DNA of 64,000 nt, taken from NCBI RefSeq assembly GCF_028640845.1, contig NC_080540.1, positions 130,910,420 through 130,974,419 of the forward strand. Reading direction: 5' to 3'. This DNA comes from Ahaetulla prasina (lineage: Eukaryota; Chordata; Lepidosauria; Squamata; Colubridae). Positions 46,799 to 59,300 of the stretch are shown in pieces (the first letter of the stretch is position 1; each line of letters opens with the position of its first letter). The position numbers were made by a program, and so were the translations under genes. The notes beneath the pieces were generated by a model, which saw only the letters and a list, made by a program, of their open reading frames with translations, was not told the origin of the DNA and searched no databases.

Positions 46799-47700
46799 GG
46801 AGAAGGCATGAAGCAATAAATAAATAATGTCAAGGAGAGGCTAATGAAAGGAAGTGAGGGATCATTTTACAGACTTAGCTTCCTCTGAGGTACAGTGGGG
46901 AAGCTGTCTCGCTTGGCAAATTTTGAACACAATTAAGACAGGCAAACTGAGTTATTTTATTGTTATTGTCAAATACTAAAAATGCTTGTTTGTGCGTGAG
47001 AGATTCTTTTAAATTTACTGAGTTCCTAGTATAGACCCACTCTGGATAAACTTTATGGAGTTAGTGTGAATAGAAAGGTATCAATTTATTATTTTAAAGA
47101 AAAGATAAAAGGGTTTGGACTGGCCCTGCAGAGACTTAGCTTCAAAGCCACTCCCAGCATTGCAAGATCACTTTGCGGGGTGGTCACCATCTCTCAGCCC
47201 AGTTCTACCTACCTCACAGGCTGGTGGTGGTTGGGAAGAATGGGGAGAGAGGAGGAGAAGGCATGAAGCAATAAATAAATAATGTCAAGGAGAGGCTAAT
47301 GAAAGGAAGTGAGGGATCATTTTACAGACTTAGCTTCCTCTGAGGTACAGTGGGGAAGCTGTCTCGCTTGGCAAATTTTGAACACAATTAAGACAGGCAA
47401 ACTGAGTTATTTTATTGTTATTGTCAAATACTAAAAATGCTTGTTTGTGCGTGAGAGATTCTTTTAAATTTACTGAGTTCCTAGTATAGACCCACTCTGG
47501 ATAAACTTTATGGAGTTAGTGTGAATAGAAAGGTATCAATTTATTATTTTAAAGAAAAGATAAAAGGGTTTGGACTGGCCCTGCAGAGACTTAGCTTCAA
47601 AGCCACTCCCAGCATTGCAAGATCACTTTGCGGGGTGGTCACCATCTCTCAGCCCAGTTCTACCTACCTCACAGGCTGGTGGTGGTTGGGAAGAATGGGG
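46799..47700. repeat. Near-perfect tandem duplication, 455-bp period, upstream of HID1
   Basis: 46799-47245 and 47254-47700 appear identical over 447 bp by eye. The period is 455 bp and purine-rich gggagaga/ggagga linkers lie at the junctions. The right part of the unit contains ctcagcccagttctacctac and ctcacaggctggtggtggtt, which is like an old SINE/LINE 3' end. The duplicated open frame (47066, 47521) is incidental. It lies 0.8-1.7 kb upstream of the HID1 start codon. Confidence 0.93.
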
Positions 47701-47859
47701 GGAGAGAGAGAGGAGAGAAGGGCAAGAGATGGGATATGGAATCTCAATGAACGAGCGTGATTAAAAGTACAAAACAAGTGTGGCTAAAAGGAGGAAATAC
47801 CTAAGGGTCTATTTCAAGGGCAAGTAGCCAAGAAAAATGTGAGGAAGAAGGGACCTGGT

Positions 47860-48469
47860 AGAACGGCATTTCCCCTCCTGCCGACCTGAGCTGAGTCGTT
47901 TTTAAACACGGATTTCCGACCAACTGGAGCAGGGAAAAGCGACAGGCCGAATCAGAGACGGGTGGGGGCCGGATTCGGGCGAGGCGGCCGCGGGATGCTC
48001 GTCCGGCATTGAGGGTTGGGGGGGACGAAGAGACGCCTTCGCCGGTGGGGAAGGTTGGAGGAGAAACAGCGCTCGACCCAGCGGGACTGGCCAGCCAGCA
48101 GGGAGGAACCAGCCGGCCGTGGCGGGGGAAGGAGACGGCTGCCGTGTAACTGAGCGAAAGCGAGGCGGAGCCGCGCCTCTGACGATTAGGAAAGGCGGGA
48201 TCAGCGCCGGGAATAGCTTCAGCTGCCTTTGACAAGCGGGAGGAGACCAGCTAGCCTGCAGGGAAGCAGGTGGACGCAGCAGCGCTGATGGAGCCCACCG
48301 CGTCCGGCAGAGGGGGCGAGGACGAGGGAGATTAGCGGGACGGGCGGCGGCAGAGGAGGAAAAGGAGGGCACGGCTACCGCCGCAGTGAGAGACCGTCAG
48401 CGAGCGAGCGAAGGAGAGAGCAAGGCGGGAGCAGGGAAGGGAAGCGGACCTGGATCCTGGTGCGGGAGG
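47860..48469 (+). promoter_or_regulatory. HID1: HID1 promoter / 5'UTR CpG island
   Basis: Strongly CpG-rich from about 47870 and continuing to about 48800, immediately around the HID1 first coding exon. No TATA box is evident. The start codon context (gaggATGG) has G at -3 and +4. Long open frames in several frames here, on both strands, result from high GC. Confidence 0.6.
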
Positions 48470-48535
48470 ATGGGTAACGCCGACTCCAAGCTCAACTTCA
48501 GGAAGGCTGTGATCCAGCTCACCACTAAGACCCAG
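48470..48535 (+). CDS. HID1: HID1 first coding exon (partial gene)
   Basis: ATG at 48470, then 22 codons ending CAG|gtgagc, phase 0. The product begins MGNADSKLNFRKAVIQLTTK, almost identical to the start of vertebrate HID1. Gly2 with a small/polar context is a plausible N-myristoylation site, as reported for the family. HID1 is a peripheral protein of the medial/trans-Golgi needed for dense-core vesicle biogenesis and cargo sorting. The full protein is about 790 residues; the rest lies beyond the window, since no exon 2 was recognised in the following 15.4 kb. It is divergently oriented to CDR2L with 8.3 kb between start codons. Confidence 0.93.
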
Positions 48536-50432
48536 GTGAGCGGCTTGCAAAAAAACAGCCCGGCCCAGGTCGCTGCTTTACAGCAGAGGCGCCCGGGCAG
48601 GTAGCGACGGGGTGGGGTGGGGGGAAGGCCTTTTGAGGGGGCTTTGGCGGAGGGCTGGTCGGCCAGGACATTTTTATCAGAAGCGAGCCCGCGGGGTGGC
48701 GTCGGCAGGGATACTTTCGGCTGGGGTCGCAACAGGATCTCTTTCTCCGCGGCTCTGGGGTATCGGGTTCGGGGACGCATTGGAGAAGAGCTGGCGATGG
48801 TTCAGAAACCCCGCTGCTTTGGTTCATGAGAGATGGCTAAGCCTTGACGGGCACGGGCATCCACCACCAGTGCTGGGTTTGCCAACCCTTTGCCTGCAGC
48901 ATCTCGGCTCCATAGGCTTCCAGTTTGCTACCTGCCTCACCTGGCACCCCCACAAATCGGTGGAACTCTCCATCCGTTATGGCTGTTCTGAAGTTCAGAC
49001 CTTAAGCTACCTGGCTTTCATTCAGAGCTTTCAGGATTTAGGCCTAAGAACGGTATCCACCTGACTATAGCGGGAGAGCCGGTTAGAATAAGATGCAAGG
49101 AAATCGGTGTGAAAATCGGTAAGATAGCCTGTTAGTAATGCTGTGCAATTGATAGAAAGCCACAGGATTCACCAAAATAACGATCACAACACGGGTAGAT
49201 TTGAAACTCAAGTCTTTGCCTCTCTCTGAATCATGGAACTGTGTTGATGACATCTATTTTATCTATATTTTGTTGAGCTATGTTGGATTTTTCAGAGAGT
49301 GGAAAAGTGGTTAAAATGTTCTAGAACCAGGGAAAATCCAGGTTCAAGACCTCAGCCAGAGAAACTTACTGGTTGATTTTAGGCCAGTTGCTACTCTATG
49401 TCTAAGCCTAATCTACTCCTTAGTGTTGTTCTCATGGGAACACATTAATGATGTTCCTATGTAAGACTTCCTATGGAGCTTGTGCTCCATTATTTATTCT
49501 TAACAATCTAATAATTTCTATTTTTTTTCCTGGAAGCTTGGAGAATAAAAATTGCTTAGGGCCTCAGGCTGATGTCAGGTGCACAGAGGTACTATCAGGG
49601 AGAAAAATTATCAAGTAATAACTAGTAGCCTGCAGGCAAAACCAGCAGAGTCACTGAGAACAGCCCTGGCAAGTACAACAGCTGTTACAACTTCAGAAAC
49701 ATCCCACGCATTATAGAAGCAGGTTGGAAAGTCTAAAGTGCTGGTTGCTAAAGAAAGGCATTAACCTTGTATTTGAGGAATGAGAACTTGTCACTAAAAA
49801 AAACCATCTAATTCTATTAGTTTGAAATGTGAATCTGGAACATATAGAACTAGTTACCTTGTGGCACTCTCCGTTGAAAATACAAGTAATTATCTACACT
49901 TTATAAATGCTTAAATTTAGTTACCATTCTGAGAGGCAGTTATAGTGGAGTAATGCAGAGAGACTTATTCATTTCAAAATGTCAATTTTAATTTCTCTGC
50001 ACTGGAGTAATTCTGTCTTAAATTTATGGATGGTTAGGGTTAGCAACAAAAGAATATCCTTTCCTTAAGAAAGCTGAGCAAAAAATTTTATTTTTTGCTT
50101 TCTCCTGTGCACCTGATGCCAGGTCACTTCTTCTCTAATTGTTTTTTTTTTAAAGATCAGGTTTCACTATGTTTAAGAACAGTTGCAAAATGCTTGCAAT
50201 CTCATAGAACAGGTTGTGTTTTCCAGAAGCATTTAATATCTACTTTGACTTTTACATAAATCCATGTGTTTTCAAACTTGGGCTTACCTTGGGCAATAGA
50301 TGAAGGAAATTAAAGCAGTTTCCATAGTACTGTTAAATATATTTTCCTCAATAAGACTATACCTGGGAAATATTTACTTGCAGCTGAATACATTGAATAC
50401 TTTTCTGTTGAAAGAACTTTGTAGAAGCTTTA
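48536..50432. other. HID1: HID1 intron 1, proximal part
   Basis: CpG-rich up to about 48800, then unique DNA. 49300-49440 resembles a tRNA-derived MIR/CORE-type SINE (tccaggttcaagacctcagc, ttaggccagttgctactc). No exon is seen. The open frame at 48612-49064 starts in GC-rich sequence and matches nothing. Confidence 0.4.
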
Positions 50433-50831
50433 TAAGTAGTCCTTGACTTATGATCATAATTGGGATCAGAATTTCTATTGCTAAGCCAAGGCTTAAGTGA
50501 ATCATGTCTAATTTTATGACATTTTTTGCTACTGTTGTTAAGTGAATCGATCACATCACAGTTGAGTGAATCAACCTGCCATTAAGCAAATCTGGCTTTC
50601 CTCATTGACTTTGCTTCTTGGAAGCCACTGAAAAGGTCACAGATGGTGATCCCATGACCCCAGGAGGCTACAACCATCATAAATATATGCAGGTTGCCCA
50701 GCACCCAAATTTTGATCATGGGAATATAGTGAAGCTGCGATGGTCATAAGTGGAAGAAGTGGCTGTAAATCATATTTTCAGTGCTGTTTTAAGTTGCTGA
50801 ATAAATGGTTGTAAATTGAGGATTATCTGTA
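50433..50831. mobile_element. Inverted-repeat MITE (family B, copy 7) in HID1 intron 1
   Basis: It starts taagtagtccttgacttatg and ends aattgaggattatctgta. The interior matches copies 2-4 and is more diverged. Confidence 0.75.
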
Positions 50832-50930
50832 TAGTGAAAAATGAATAAACACATAGTCAAATAGATGCATAGGGAGAACTTGCAATATTAGGGAAAACAA
50901 ACAGGGTAATATATAAGTCCATAACTAAAA

Positions 50931-51819
50931 CAGGGTGAAATGCTCCCGGTTCGCACCAGCTCGCCAGATTAGGTAGCGATGGCAGCTGCTGGTTTTTAAA
51001 AGTTTTTCTTCAGCTGAAACATGCCTTGAAAAGTAAAAAAAAAAACCTCTGATGATCGTGGGGCTGAACAGAGATCATTAGAACACTTTAAAAGTTTTTT
51101 TTTAAAAACCCTCTTCAGCCGAAGGGGGGGAAAAAAAAAGAAAAAACCCCGAGGTTTTAAAAGCCTCCTCTGGCAATCCCAGAGGAGTTTCCTGATCCTC
51201 ACAGGCTTTTAAACTCACTTTTTAACAGCCCCCACTTACAAGAGCCCCCAACCAAGCCCAGCCAATTCCCCCTCCTCACTTACCTATAATTACTGCTCTT
51301 TCGGGCTGTTTTCTTCAGCTACTGAAGAAAAAAAAAACTTGCTTTGACTTCCTGCTTTGCTGGCTGAGGAACTCTGGGATTTGAAGTCCACAATAAAATA
51401 AAATAAAATAATAAAATATTTGTGCAGCTTTCTGAGATTTGGTGTGTTTCTGTAGTGTTTCACTCTAACTACACAAACACACAAAATCTCAGAAAGCTGT
51501 ATATGGCATTTTGTGAGTGTGTGTGTGTGTGTGTGTGAGTTGTGTGTGTGTAATGTGTGAAAGTTGGTTTTTGAGCTTTTTATGGCTGTGTGAAGTGTGA
51601 AGTGCAGCTGCTTTTACATTGTGTGTGAGTCAGTTGTGTTGTGTGTGTGTAAAGTGTGAAAGTTGGTTTTTGATACCTCTTATTGTTTTTTATACTTTAT
51701 TATTTTTATTATTTATTGTTATTGGCCATGCCCACTCAGTCACCTGACCACCAAGCCACGCCCACCAATTAAGCCACGCCCACAGAACCAGTAGGGAAAA
51801 TTTTTAGATTTCACCCCTG
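50931..51819. mobile_element. hAT-like inverted-repeat element (family A, copy 3), 889 bp, perfect 8-bp target duplication
   Basis: The ends are cagggtgaaatgctcccgg and ttagatttcacccctg. The 8-bp direct repeat aactaaaa flanks it (50923-50930 and 51820-51827). It is longer than copies 1 and 2. It contains a half hairpin of family C (gctggctgaggaactctggg at about 51359), an (AAAAT)n run, a (GT)n tract at about 51515-51560, and two related tgtgaaagttggtttttga blocks at about 51558 and 51655. Confidence 0.85.
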
Positions 51820-52029
51820 AACTAAAACTCAGTAAAGAATCCTGAAGCCCACATACTTCTTTGTTCCTGTTATGTATTTGTTAAATATCTTGGAGTTTGA
51901 ACAAAGAATGGAGAGGCAAGAGAACAGAAAAGTAGAAGTTAATAATGTAACCTTAGATCCAATGTGTGAAGCACTGAAAATATTAGTCTAGGAATGGAGA
52001 GATTCAACTTCTAGTCCACCCTCAACCAT

Positions 52030-52205
52030 GGAAATTAATTTGAGTTCTTTGGCAGAGTCAATCCAATCTAGCTCAGAAGCCTGCTGTGGGAAAAAATAGG
52101 GAGTGTAAAATATGTGTCACCTTGAGCTCCTGAATGAGAGGTGGAATATAAATAAAATGAGGATAGAAAAAAGATTTTGTCTGGTTTTTTTTTTTACTCC
52201 TGCTA
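52030..52205 (+). repeat. LINE-tail-like segment, copied at 56396-56575
   Basis: Contains caccttgagctcctgaatga and gaggtggaatataaataaaa, like a LINE 3' end. The same 175 bp reappears at 56396. Most differences are homopolymer lengths (A6/A5, G3/G2, T-run lengths). Confidence 0.8.
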
Positions 52206-54908
52206 ATATATATTTTTTGTATTATGTACCTCCAAATGATAAAAGGTGAAAAATAATTGTAGGTGAGTCTGGCCAAAAGAACAAACCTACTGAGTTCAGT
52301 TAAACTTTACTATGGGTTAATAAATTAAGACTTCCAACCATGATATAAACTTTAGTTTTAAACTTTTAACTTGGCCCATGATTGTGTTTGCTGACTTTCA
52401 AAAATAATTTGAAATAGTTTGCTGATTTTGAAGTGAACAAGTGTGGGAAATGTTGGGAAGAATGTCATGAGGAAAGGTGGGTAGAAACACCTATATGTAC
52501 ATACTTGAAGGGCACTCCTAGAAGATTTTTGTTTGAACCAGTCACCAAAAGATCTGTTAAGATAAAGCACTAAATTTATGAACTACACTATTTGATTATC
52601 ATTTCAATTGATTTCATTTAATTGTTTGTTTTGATTAGAGGCCAGCATAAAACTGTAAAAATTAAGAAAAATAATAGAATAAAACAAAGTAAAAATATTA
52701 ATTTAAAATTAACAAAGTACAGGGATTAAAATCTGGTTGAAACCTATAAAACTATTTGACAATCCATAGTCTAAATGCCACAGATGACTAAAATAGATAA
52801 TTGCAGTAAAAGTACTAGGATTTGTAGAATACTGTGAGAAGGTAAAGCTGTGTTAACTTATATGAAACTCTATTAGGATTTGTTGAAATTATGACAGTTA
52901 TGATCCAACCAACTACTACAACAACAAAATGAAACATTGAATGGTGTTTTTCATTTAAAAGGAAAAAAAGGAGGAGGGGGAGGATGGAAACTAGGATAAA
53001 ATATATTGAGATAGATAAGGCTCAACATCACTTCAGTCAATTGTTTACATTTCTCTGACACAGCACCAGGCTACATTGTCTGAATTTAATTGTTCAGAAA
53101 GGGCATTTCTTTCATAGAATATCAGTTCAAGAGAGTTGATATATTAAAATACAGCTTTATGATTTACCTTAAAACTTTCCCCGGTCAACAGGAACCAAAT
53201 ACAAACCAAATCCAAGGTTCAGGTCCAGCTACAGGTAACTCTATTGAAGAAGATCAGTAGAGCTCCTTTTTTGCTTGTGAACAGGACTTTACTTAGAAAT
53301 AAACTTGCTCATAAATTTTGTTTCTTTTCTGTCCATTAGATTGGTTATTATTACCTTCTGTAATATTCCATGGAATTTTATTCCATGTAATTCAACAGTG
53401 ACTTTGATGGCACCTCAATCTTGGAGGAATATTTTTTAGGAGTCTTCTCTTAAAGGATTTTTGCCTCAGTTTCCAGATATAATCTACTCTATGATGGGGT
53501 CCCTTAGATCTTTATGCTATTTAGTGATGATATTTAATTATTTCTAGTTTAATTATAATTCTGTATTTAGTCAGTATGTTATTATTTAATTTCCTAATTA
53601 GGAATATTTTGTGAAAGGTGGTTATACAACTAATTAAAAATAATAAATCTGACATCGTTGTTCTTGACTATTCGGCCAAAATAAAAGTCAGATCATGTTT
53701 TCCTGCTCTCACACCAGCTGACAGATGCGAGCCACTGGATATAACAGTCTGTGTACATATGTACACGCCCTATTTGCCTTTTGTATAGCCTCACCTATTA
53801 AAATAAATGATTGTAATATTTTCAAATATCTGACTGCAAACGTAAACTTGCTTTCTAGTCTTGCGAACATTATTGAATTTGTGAGTACATAACACTTACT
53901 GTTTTGTTTGACACGATGTATACTTGTATGAATATTTATTTTTTGCTGCTGAGCTATTGTTTTCGTCATACTAAAACTAGTTAATTTGAAAAGCATTATT
54001 TTAAAAGACCCCCAAACGATTCTGAAGCCTGTAAATGCACATGAAAAGACCACAAAATAATGCTATTATTTAAGGTTAAGTTTAGCTTAACAATGATTTG
54101 TTGATTAATAATTGGCTGGTTTTGTAGATTGTGCTAAACCAAAACAAATCAAACCAAACTACATTATGATTTCTGAGAATTTGTGAAAAATAGTATGTAT
54201 TGAGCTGAATTGTCTTGGCAAGCATCTATTGCTCTATTTTTAATTTCCCATTATCTGAATATCCAGCATTAGGGCAGCCTGCTTTCCTGTTTAAAAAGGA
54301 AGGTCCTTTTTCTCTTCTTTTCACAGATGTATCCTGTTCCCATATGGATTTCACTTAGTAGTTTGTTTTTCTGGAAATTATTAAAGCAACTGAAATCCAC
54401 ATTGGCATTTTAAAAATTTATCTTTATAAACAAGGCAGTTAGCACACCTGTAAGTGCTCATTCAGCGAATATATTCACAGTGGATGGCATTCCCAATCAC
54501 TTGCTAATGTGTCTTATTTGTAAGAATTGCATTTAGAAAAAGTATTCTTTTTACTTCTTAATATCAATAATTGCTGAGTTAAGCCTATTTCTTACAACTA
54601 ATTTCTTAATTATTTAAAAATATATTGCCAATCTTTAGAGAACAATGAAAGAAGAATATAAAATGTACAGCAAAATAGGCTCTTAGCTGGTTGGTTGGTT
54701 GTGGGGGTTTTTTGGGGTTTTTTTTGGAAGTAGCCATGAGAGTTTATTACATAGATAATAAAATATTTCTGAGAAAACAAGGTCATAAAGAAAAACCACT
54801 ATACAGAGATGAATGTCGGGCAATGTCTTACTGAGTACCCTTGCTTATCAGTTTTTAAAAAAGAAAATTGAAGACACATCTGAAGGCATTCCATGAATCA
54901 AATGCCAT
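52206..54908. other. HID1: HID1 intron 1, nothing recognised
   Basis: AT-rich intronic DNA without recognisable exons. A G/T-rich simple stretch lies near 54688-54728. Confidence 0.4.
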
Positions 54909-55150
54909 GAGCCTTGGTGGCGCAGTGGTTAGAGTGCAGTACTGCAGGCTATTTCTGCTGCCTGCCGTCTGCCTGCAATGTGGTAGTTCAGATCTCACCA
55001 GGCTCAAGGTTGACTCAGCCTTCCATCCTTTCAAGGTCGGTAAAATGAGAACCCAGATTGTTGGGGGGCAATTTGCTGATTCTGTAAACTGCTTAGAGAG
55101 GGCTGTAAAATACTGTAGAGGGGTATATAAGTCTAAGTGCTATTGCTATA
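54909..55150 (+). mobile_element. Full-length Sauria-type tRNA-derived SINE
   Basis: The tRNA-like head begins gagccttggtggcgcagtgg with an A-box-like tggcgcagtggtt. A B-box-like gtagttcagatctcacc follows, then the body (cccagattgttggggggcaa) and the tail (gtctaagtgctattgctat). Confidence 0.85.
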
Positions 55151-55224
55151 CAGCAAAGGTTCTAATTTGAGGGATAAGATTTGAATATTGGCTTCCAGTG
55201 AAATGAAAAGAATGTAGGGAAGAG

Positions 55225-55512
55225 GATAGTTCATAAGAGCCCAGGTCATTGCCATGTATACAGATTACTGCAATACACTGCCTTTAAAAACTACCTGGAA
55301 GTTCTTCAATTGACACACAATGTAGTAGCTTAGGTGCTGCCATATGCCTGCTGGTGGGCCCATATCACTCCTATTCTACAGCCTTGCATTGGCTTCCTAT
55401 CAATTTTCAAGTGAGTTTTTTTTAAAAAAAATCATTCGATAAAGCCTTTGTGGCTTGGATCCAGGTTACCTTCAGGATGGATAGGTCCAACCCCTTTGAT
55501 TATGCTGGGAGA
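55225..55512 (+). mobile_element. Decayed CR1/L2-type LINE, left part (interrupted)
   Basis: The words 'cagattactgcaatacactg' (the DYCN motif), 'cttgcattggcttcctatca' and 'aaagcctttgtggcttggat' match the ORF2 C-terminus seen at 32892-33605. It stops at about 55512, where a minus-strand LINE tail begins. The continuation appears to be at about 60763. Confidence 0.6.
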
Positions 55513-55556
55513 AGCAGCTCGTTTATTTTATTTTATTTATTTGCTTATTTGTCACA
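55513..55556 (-). mobile_element. 3' tail of a minus-strand LINE inserted in the plus-strand LINE
   Basis: A (TTTTA)n-type tail, then gcttatttgtcacaacag. The rest of this LINE continues after the tandem arrays at 60428. Confidence 0.6.
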
Positions 55557-56395
55557 ACAGTATATATAAGCATAAGCATGAAATAACTATATGATATATA
55601 AGCATATATATAAGCATAAGCATGAAATAACTATATGATATATAAGCATAAGCATGAAATAACTATATGATATATAAGCATAAGCATGAAATAACTATAT
55701 GATATATAAGCATATATATAAGCATAAGCATGAAATAACTATATGATATATAAGCATATATATAAGCATAAGCATGAAATAACTATATGATATATAAGCA
55801 TAAGCATGAAATAACTATATGATATATAAGCATATATATAAGCATAAGCATGAAATAACTATATGATATATAAGCATAAGCATGAAATAACTATATGATA
55901 TATAAGCATAAGCATGAAATAACTATATGATATATAAGCATAAGCATGAAATAACTATATGATATATAAGCATATATATAAGCATATATATAAGCATAAG
56001 CATGAAATAACTATATGATATATAAGCATAAGCATGAAATAACTATATGATATATAAGCATATATATAAGCATAAGCATGAAATAACTATATGATATATA
56101 AGCATAAGCATGAAATAACTATATGATATATAAGCATATATATAAGCATAAGCATGAAATAACTATATGATATATAAGCATATATATAAGCATAAGCATG
56201 AAATAACTATATGATATATAAGCATAAGCATGAAATAACTATATGATATATAAGCATAAGCATGAAATAACTATATGATATATAAGCATATATATAAGCA
56301 TAAGCATGAAATAACTATATGATATATAAGCATAAGCATGAAATAACTATATGATATATAAGCATATATATAAGCATATATATAAGCATAAGCAT
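55557..56395. repeat. AT-rich minisatellite derived from a LINE 3' end, left tract
   Basis: About 20 tandem units built on gcatgaaataactatatga. There are two main unit lengths, about 32 and 44 bp, which differ by an extra 12-bp taagcatatata step; two places carry the extra step twice. The same word occurs once as the natural 3' sequence of the inserted LINE (see 60223-60460). Units are almost identical, so the expansion is recent. Confidence 0.93.
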
Positions 56396-59300
56396 GAAAT
56401 TAATTTGAGTTGTTTGGCAGAGTCAATCCAATCTAGCTCAGAAGCCTGCTGTGGGAAAAATAGGAGTGTAAAATATGTGTCACCTTGAGCTCCTGAATGA
56501 GAGGTGGAATATAAATAAAATGAGGATAGAAAAAGATTTTGTCTGGTTTTTTTTACTCCTGCTAATATATATTTTGTTTTTCCTCTATATTGTGAGCCAC
56601 CAAGAGTCTGCATATGATTGCAGCAAGATATAAAAGCAAAAGTAGACAAATAAATTACTCCTAGCCCAAACCTTTAAGATCATTAGAGGTTAAATCAGAA
56701 TGTTAAATTGAGCTCACAAGCCAACTGGCAGGCTGTGCAGGTCAAGCAAGATCGCTATCATATTCTGGAGGTCTGACGTGAATTAGTACCAGTACTTTGG
56801 TTGCAGCGTTATCCATTGACTGCAGTTGTTGCAAGGTGAGTGCTTGCAGAGTCTATTATAGTAGTGCAATCCAAAAGTGATTAGATCATTAATAACTAGG
56901 GCAAGAATCTGACTTCATCAGGAAAAGCTATGGGGACAAACTAGCTAAATCTAGGGAATAAATGTTCTTGCTACTAATATTACCTGCGTTTAACAGAATA
57001 CTTCTCACTCTAGACCTGCCCTTTTAGGAAATTATAATATATCAAAACCAGACAATGCAGCAAATCCAAACTCATATTAGATGATCCCCTTAGTGGAAGC
57101 ATTTTTGTTTTGCCTGAATTATATTAGGAGTCCAGCATGAATTTTGTCAGATAGAAATGATAAATATTTACCATCTCCATGCTGAGAGCTCCAGATACTG
57201 TAGCTGACACCTTATTTGTTGAAGGGGCCAGAGAATGAAAGGGTTGTGGTTTTCAATCCGGGTTCCATTTGTCATCCAGAAGATGTCTAATGCTGTGAGA
57301 CCTCTTAAAGTCTAGAGCTGCACTATTATACCTGCTCATATATCGCATTTAACAAGACTGCAGTTATTCTCAGAGGATCCAAATGATTTCAGTGATCTCA
57401 ATTGTCTGCTTCAGTTTCATGGAGCAGTTATCTTACCTCATGTGGAGACTCAACTACAGTGATTTTATCCTTGAGGTCAGAGAAGGATCAGGTACACAGA
57501 GGGTTGATTATTGGTTTTCCAGGATTTTTGTCCACATCCTCAGAATAAATAAGGTGAAGGTTACCTAAGAAATCTGAAAAACAGAATCCTTGGTATTTTC
57601 CAAAACCATCTTTGATTACTGTATTTAATTTCATGTAATGCTGTTTAATTAAGCTTTTTTCTTCATAAAAAGTCACTGCTATCTACTCAGCTAGAAATAA
57701 CTTCATTAGGCTCTGCGTAGACATGTATAGGATTATGCTATACATTATTAGTGTTTTGAAAATGTTTCTGAAGAACCATTTTACCTCACTTAGAATACAT
57801 CTCTGTGCTAATCATGAAAACAGATTGATCTTTTTTTCGGAAGCATACTTAGGCCTAAAATACATGTTGTTTTAATGACACACTAAAGTTAATATGAATC
57901 TAAACTGAGATCCAAAGCATTTCTTCATTTTAGTGTTCACTGATTTATAAAGTATGTTTCTATATCTTCCATAGTTTCATTGAATGGTGACTTTAGATCC
58001 AACAGCTGTAGCTGTATATATATTTTGTTTTGCCTGAATTATATTAGGAGTCCAGCATGAATTTTGTCAGATAGAAATGATAAATATTTACCATCTCCAT
58101 GCTGAGAGCTCCAGATACTGTAGCTGACACCTTATTTGTTGAAGGGGCCAGAGAATGAAAGGGTTGTGGTTTTCAATCCGGGTTCCATTTGTCATCCAGA
58201 AGATGTCTAATGCTGTGAGACCTCTTAAAGTCTAGAGCTGCACTATTATACCTGCTCATATATCGCATTTAACAAGACTGCAGTTATTCTCAGAGGATCC
58301 AAATGATTTCAGTGATCTCAATTGTCTGCTTCAGTTTCATGGAGCAGTTATCTTACCTCATGTGGAGACTCAACTACAGTGATTTTATCCTTGAGGTCAG
58401 AGAAGGATCAGGTACACAGAGGGTTGATTATTGGTTTTCCAGGATTTTTGTCCACATCCTCAGAATAAATAAGGTGAAGGTTACCTAAGAAATCTGAAAA
58501 ACAGAATCCTTGGTATTTTCCAAAACCATCTTTGATTACTGTATTTAATTTCATGTAATGCTGTTTAATTAAGCTTTTTTCTTCATAAAAAGTCACTGTA
58601 TTGCTTCTGCTTTTTAAAAGTTCTTCATAATGATTTGAGGCAACTTTTGGCATAATCTTCTAAGGTTTAAGGGATGTTGACTTCTGTAGTGTCTTTGAAT
58701 GAATTAATGTCTAATCCTTGGGGTGTTTTAGCTTACTGTATCCCTTGAATTTGGAGAAGTTTTGGAAGATATGCTTATTTCTCCATGTCTGTTTCTATTT
58801 TGTGTCTTCACAGATGTTATTGTATTGCTTCTGCTTTTTAAAAGTTCTTCATAATGATTTGAGGCAACTTTTGGCATAATCTTCTAAGGTTTAAGGGATG
58901 TTGACTTCTGTAGTGTCTTTGAATGAATTAATGTCTAATCCTTGGGGTGTTTTAGCTTACTGTATCCCTTGAATTTGGAGAAGTTTTGGAAGATATGCTT
59001 ATTTCTCCATGTCTGTTTCTATTTTGTGTCTTCACAGATGTTATTGTATTGCTTCTGCTTTTTAAAAAGTTCTTATCTGAAGTTTTAAGTTTTTTCTATT
59101 CCTCCTTCTCTTCAATTTTGTTTATCTGCTTGATTGATTGTCTTTTGAGAGTTCCTAGACTATGGTATTGTTTTCTATGAAAAGTATAATATTAAAAGTT
59201 CTTCATAATGATTTGAGGCAACTTTTGGCATAATCTTCTAAGGTTTAAGGGATGTTGACTTCTGTAGTGTCTTTGAATGAATTAATGTCTAATCCTTGGG

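Noticed and set aside
47801..48372. Long minus-strand frames upstream of HID1 (144 and 156 codons)
   Set aside because: They overlap each other in different frames within a CpG island. They are Pro/Ser/Ala-rich and have no family match. High GC explains them.
48612..49064. 150-codon + strand frame in HID1 intron 1
   Set aside because: It begins in the CpG island right after the exon 1 donor. The product has no recognisable domain and composition explains the openness.
55557..56395. CRISPR-like alternation of repeats and spacers
   Set aside because: The 'spacers' are themselves copies of the unit or a 12-bp sub-step. The array is a eukaryotic AT-rich minisatellite within LINE sequence.
57383..57568. 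A 61-residue frame present three times (57383, 58303, 61726)
   Set aside because: Repetition comes from duplication of the DNA segment, not from selection on a protein. It has no recognisable features.
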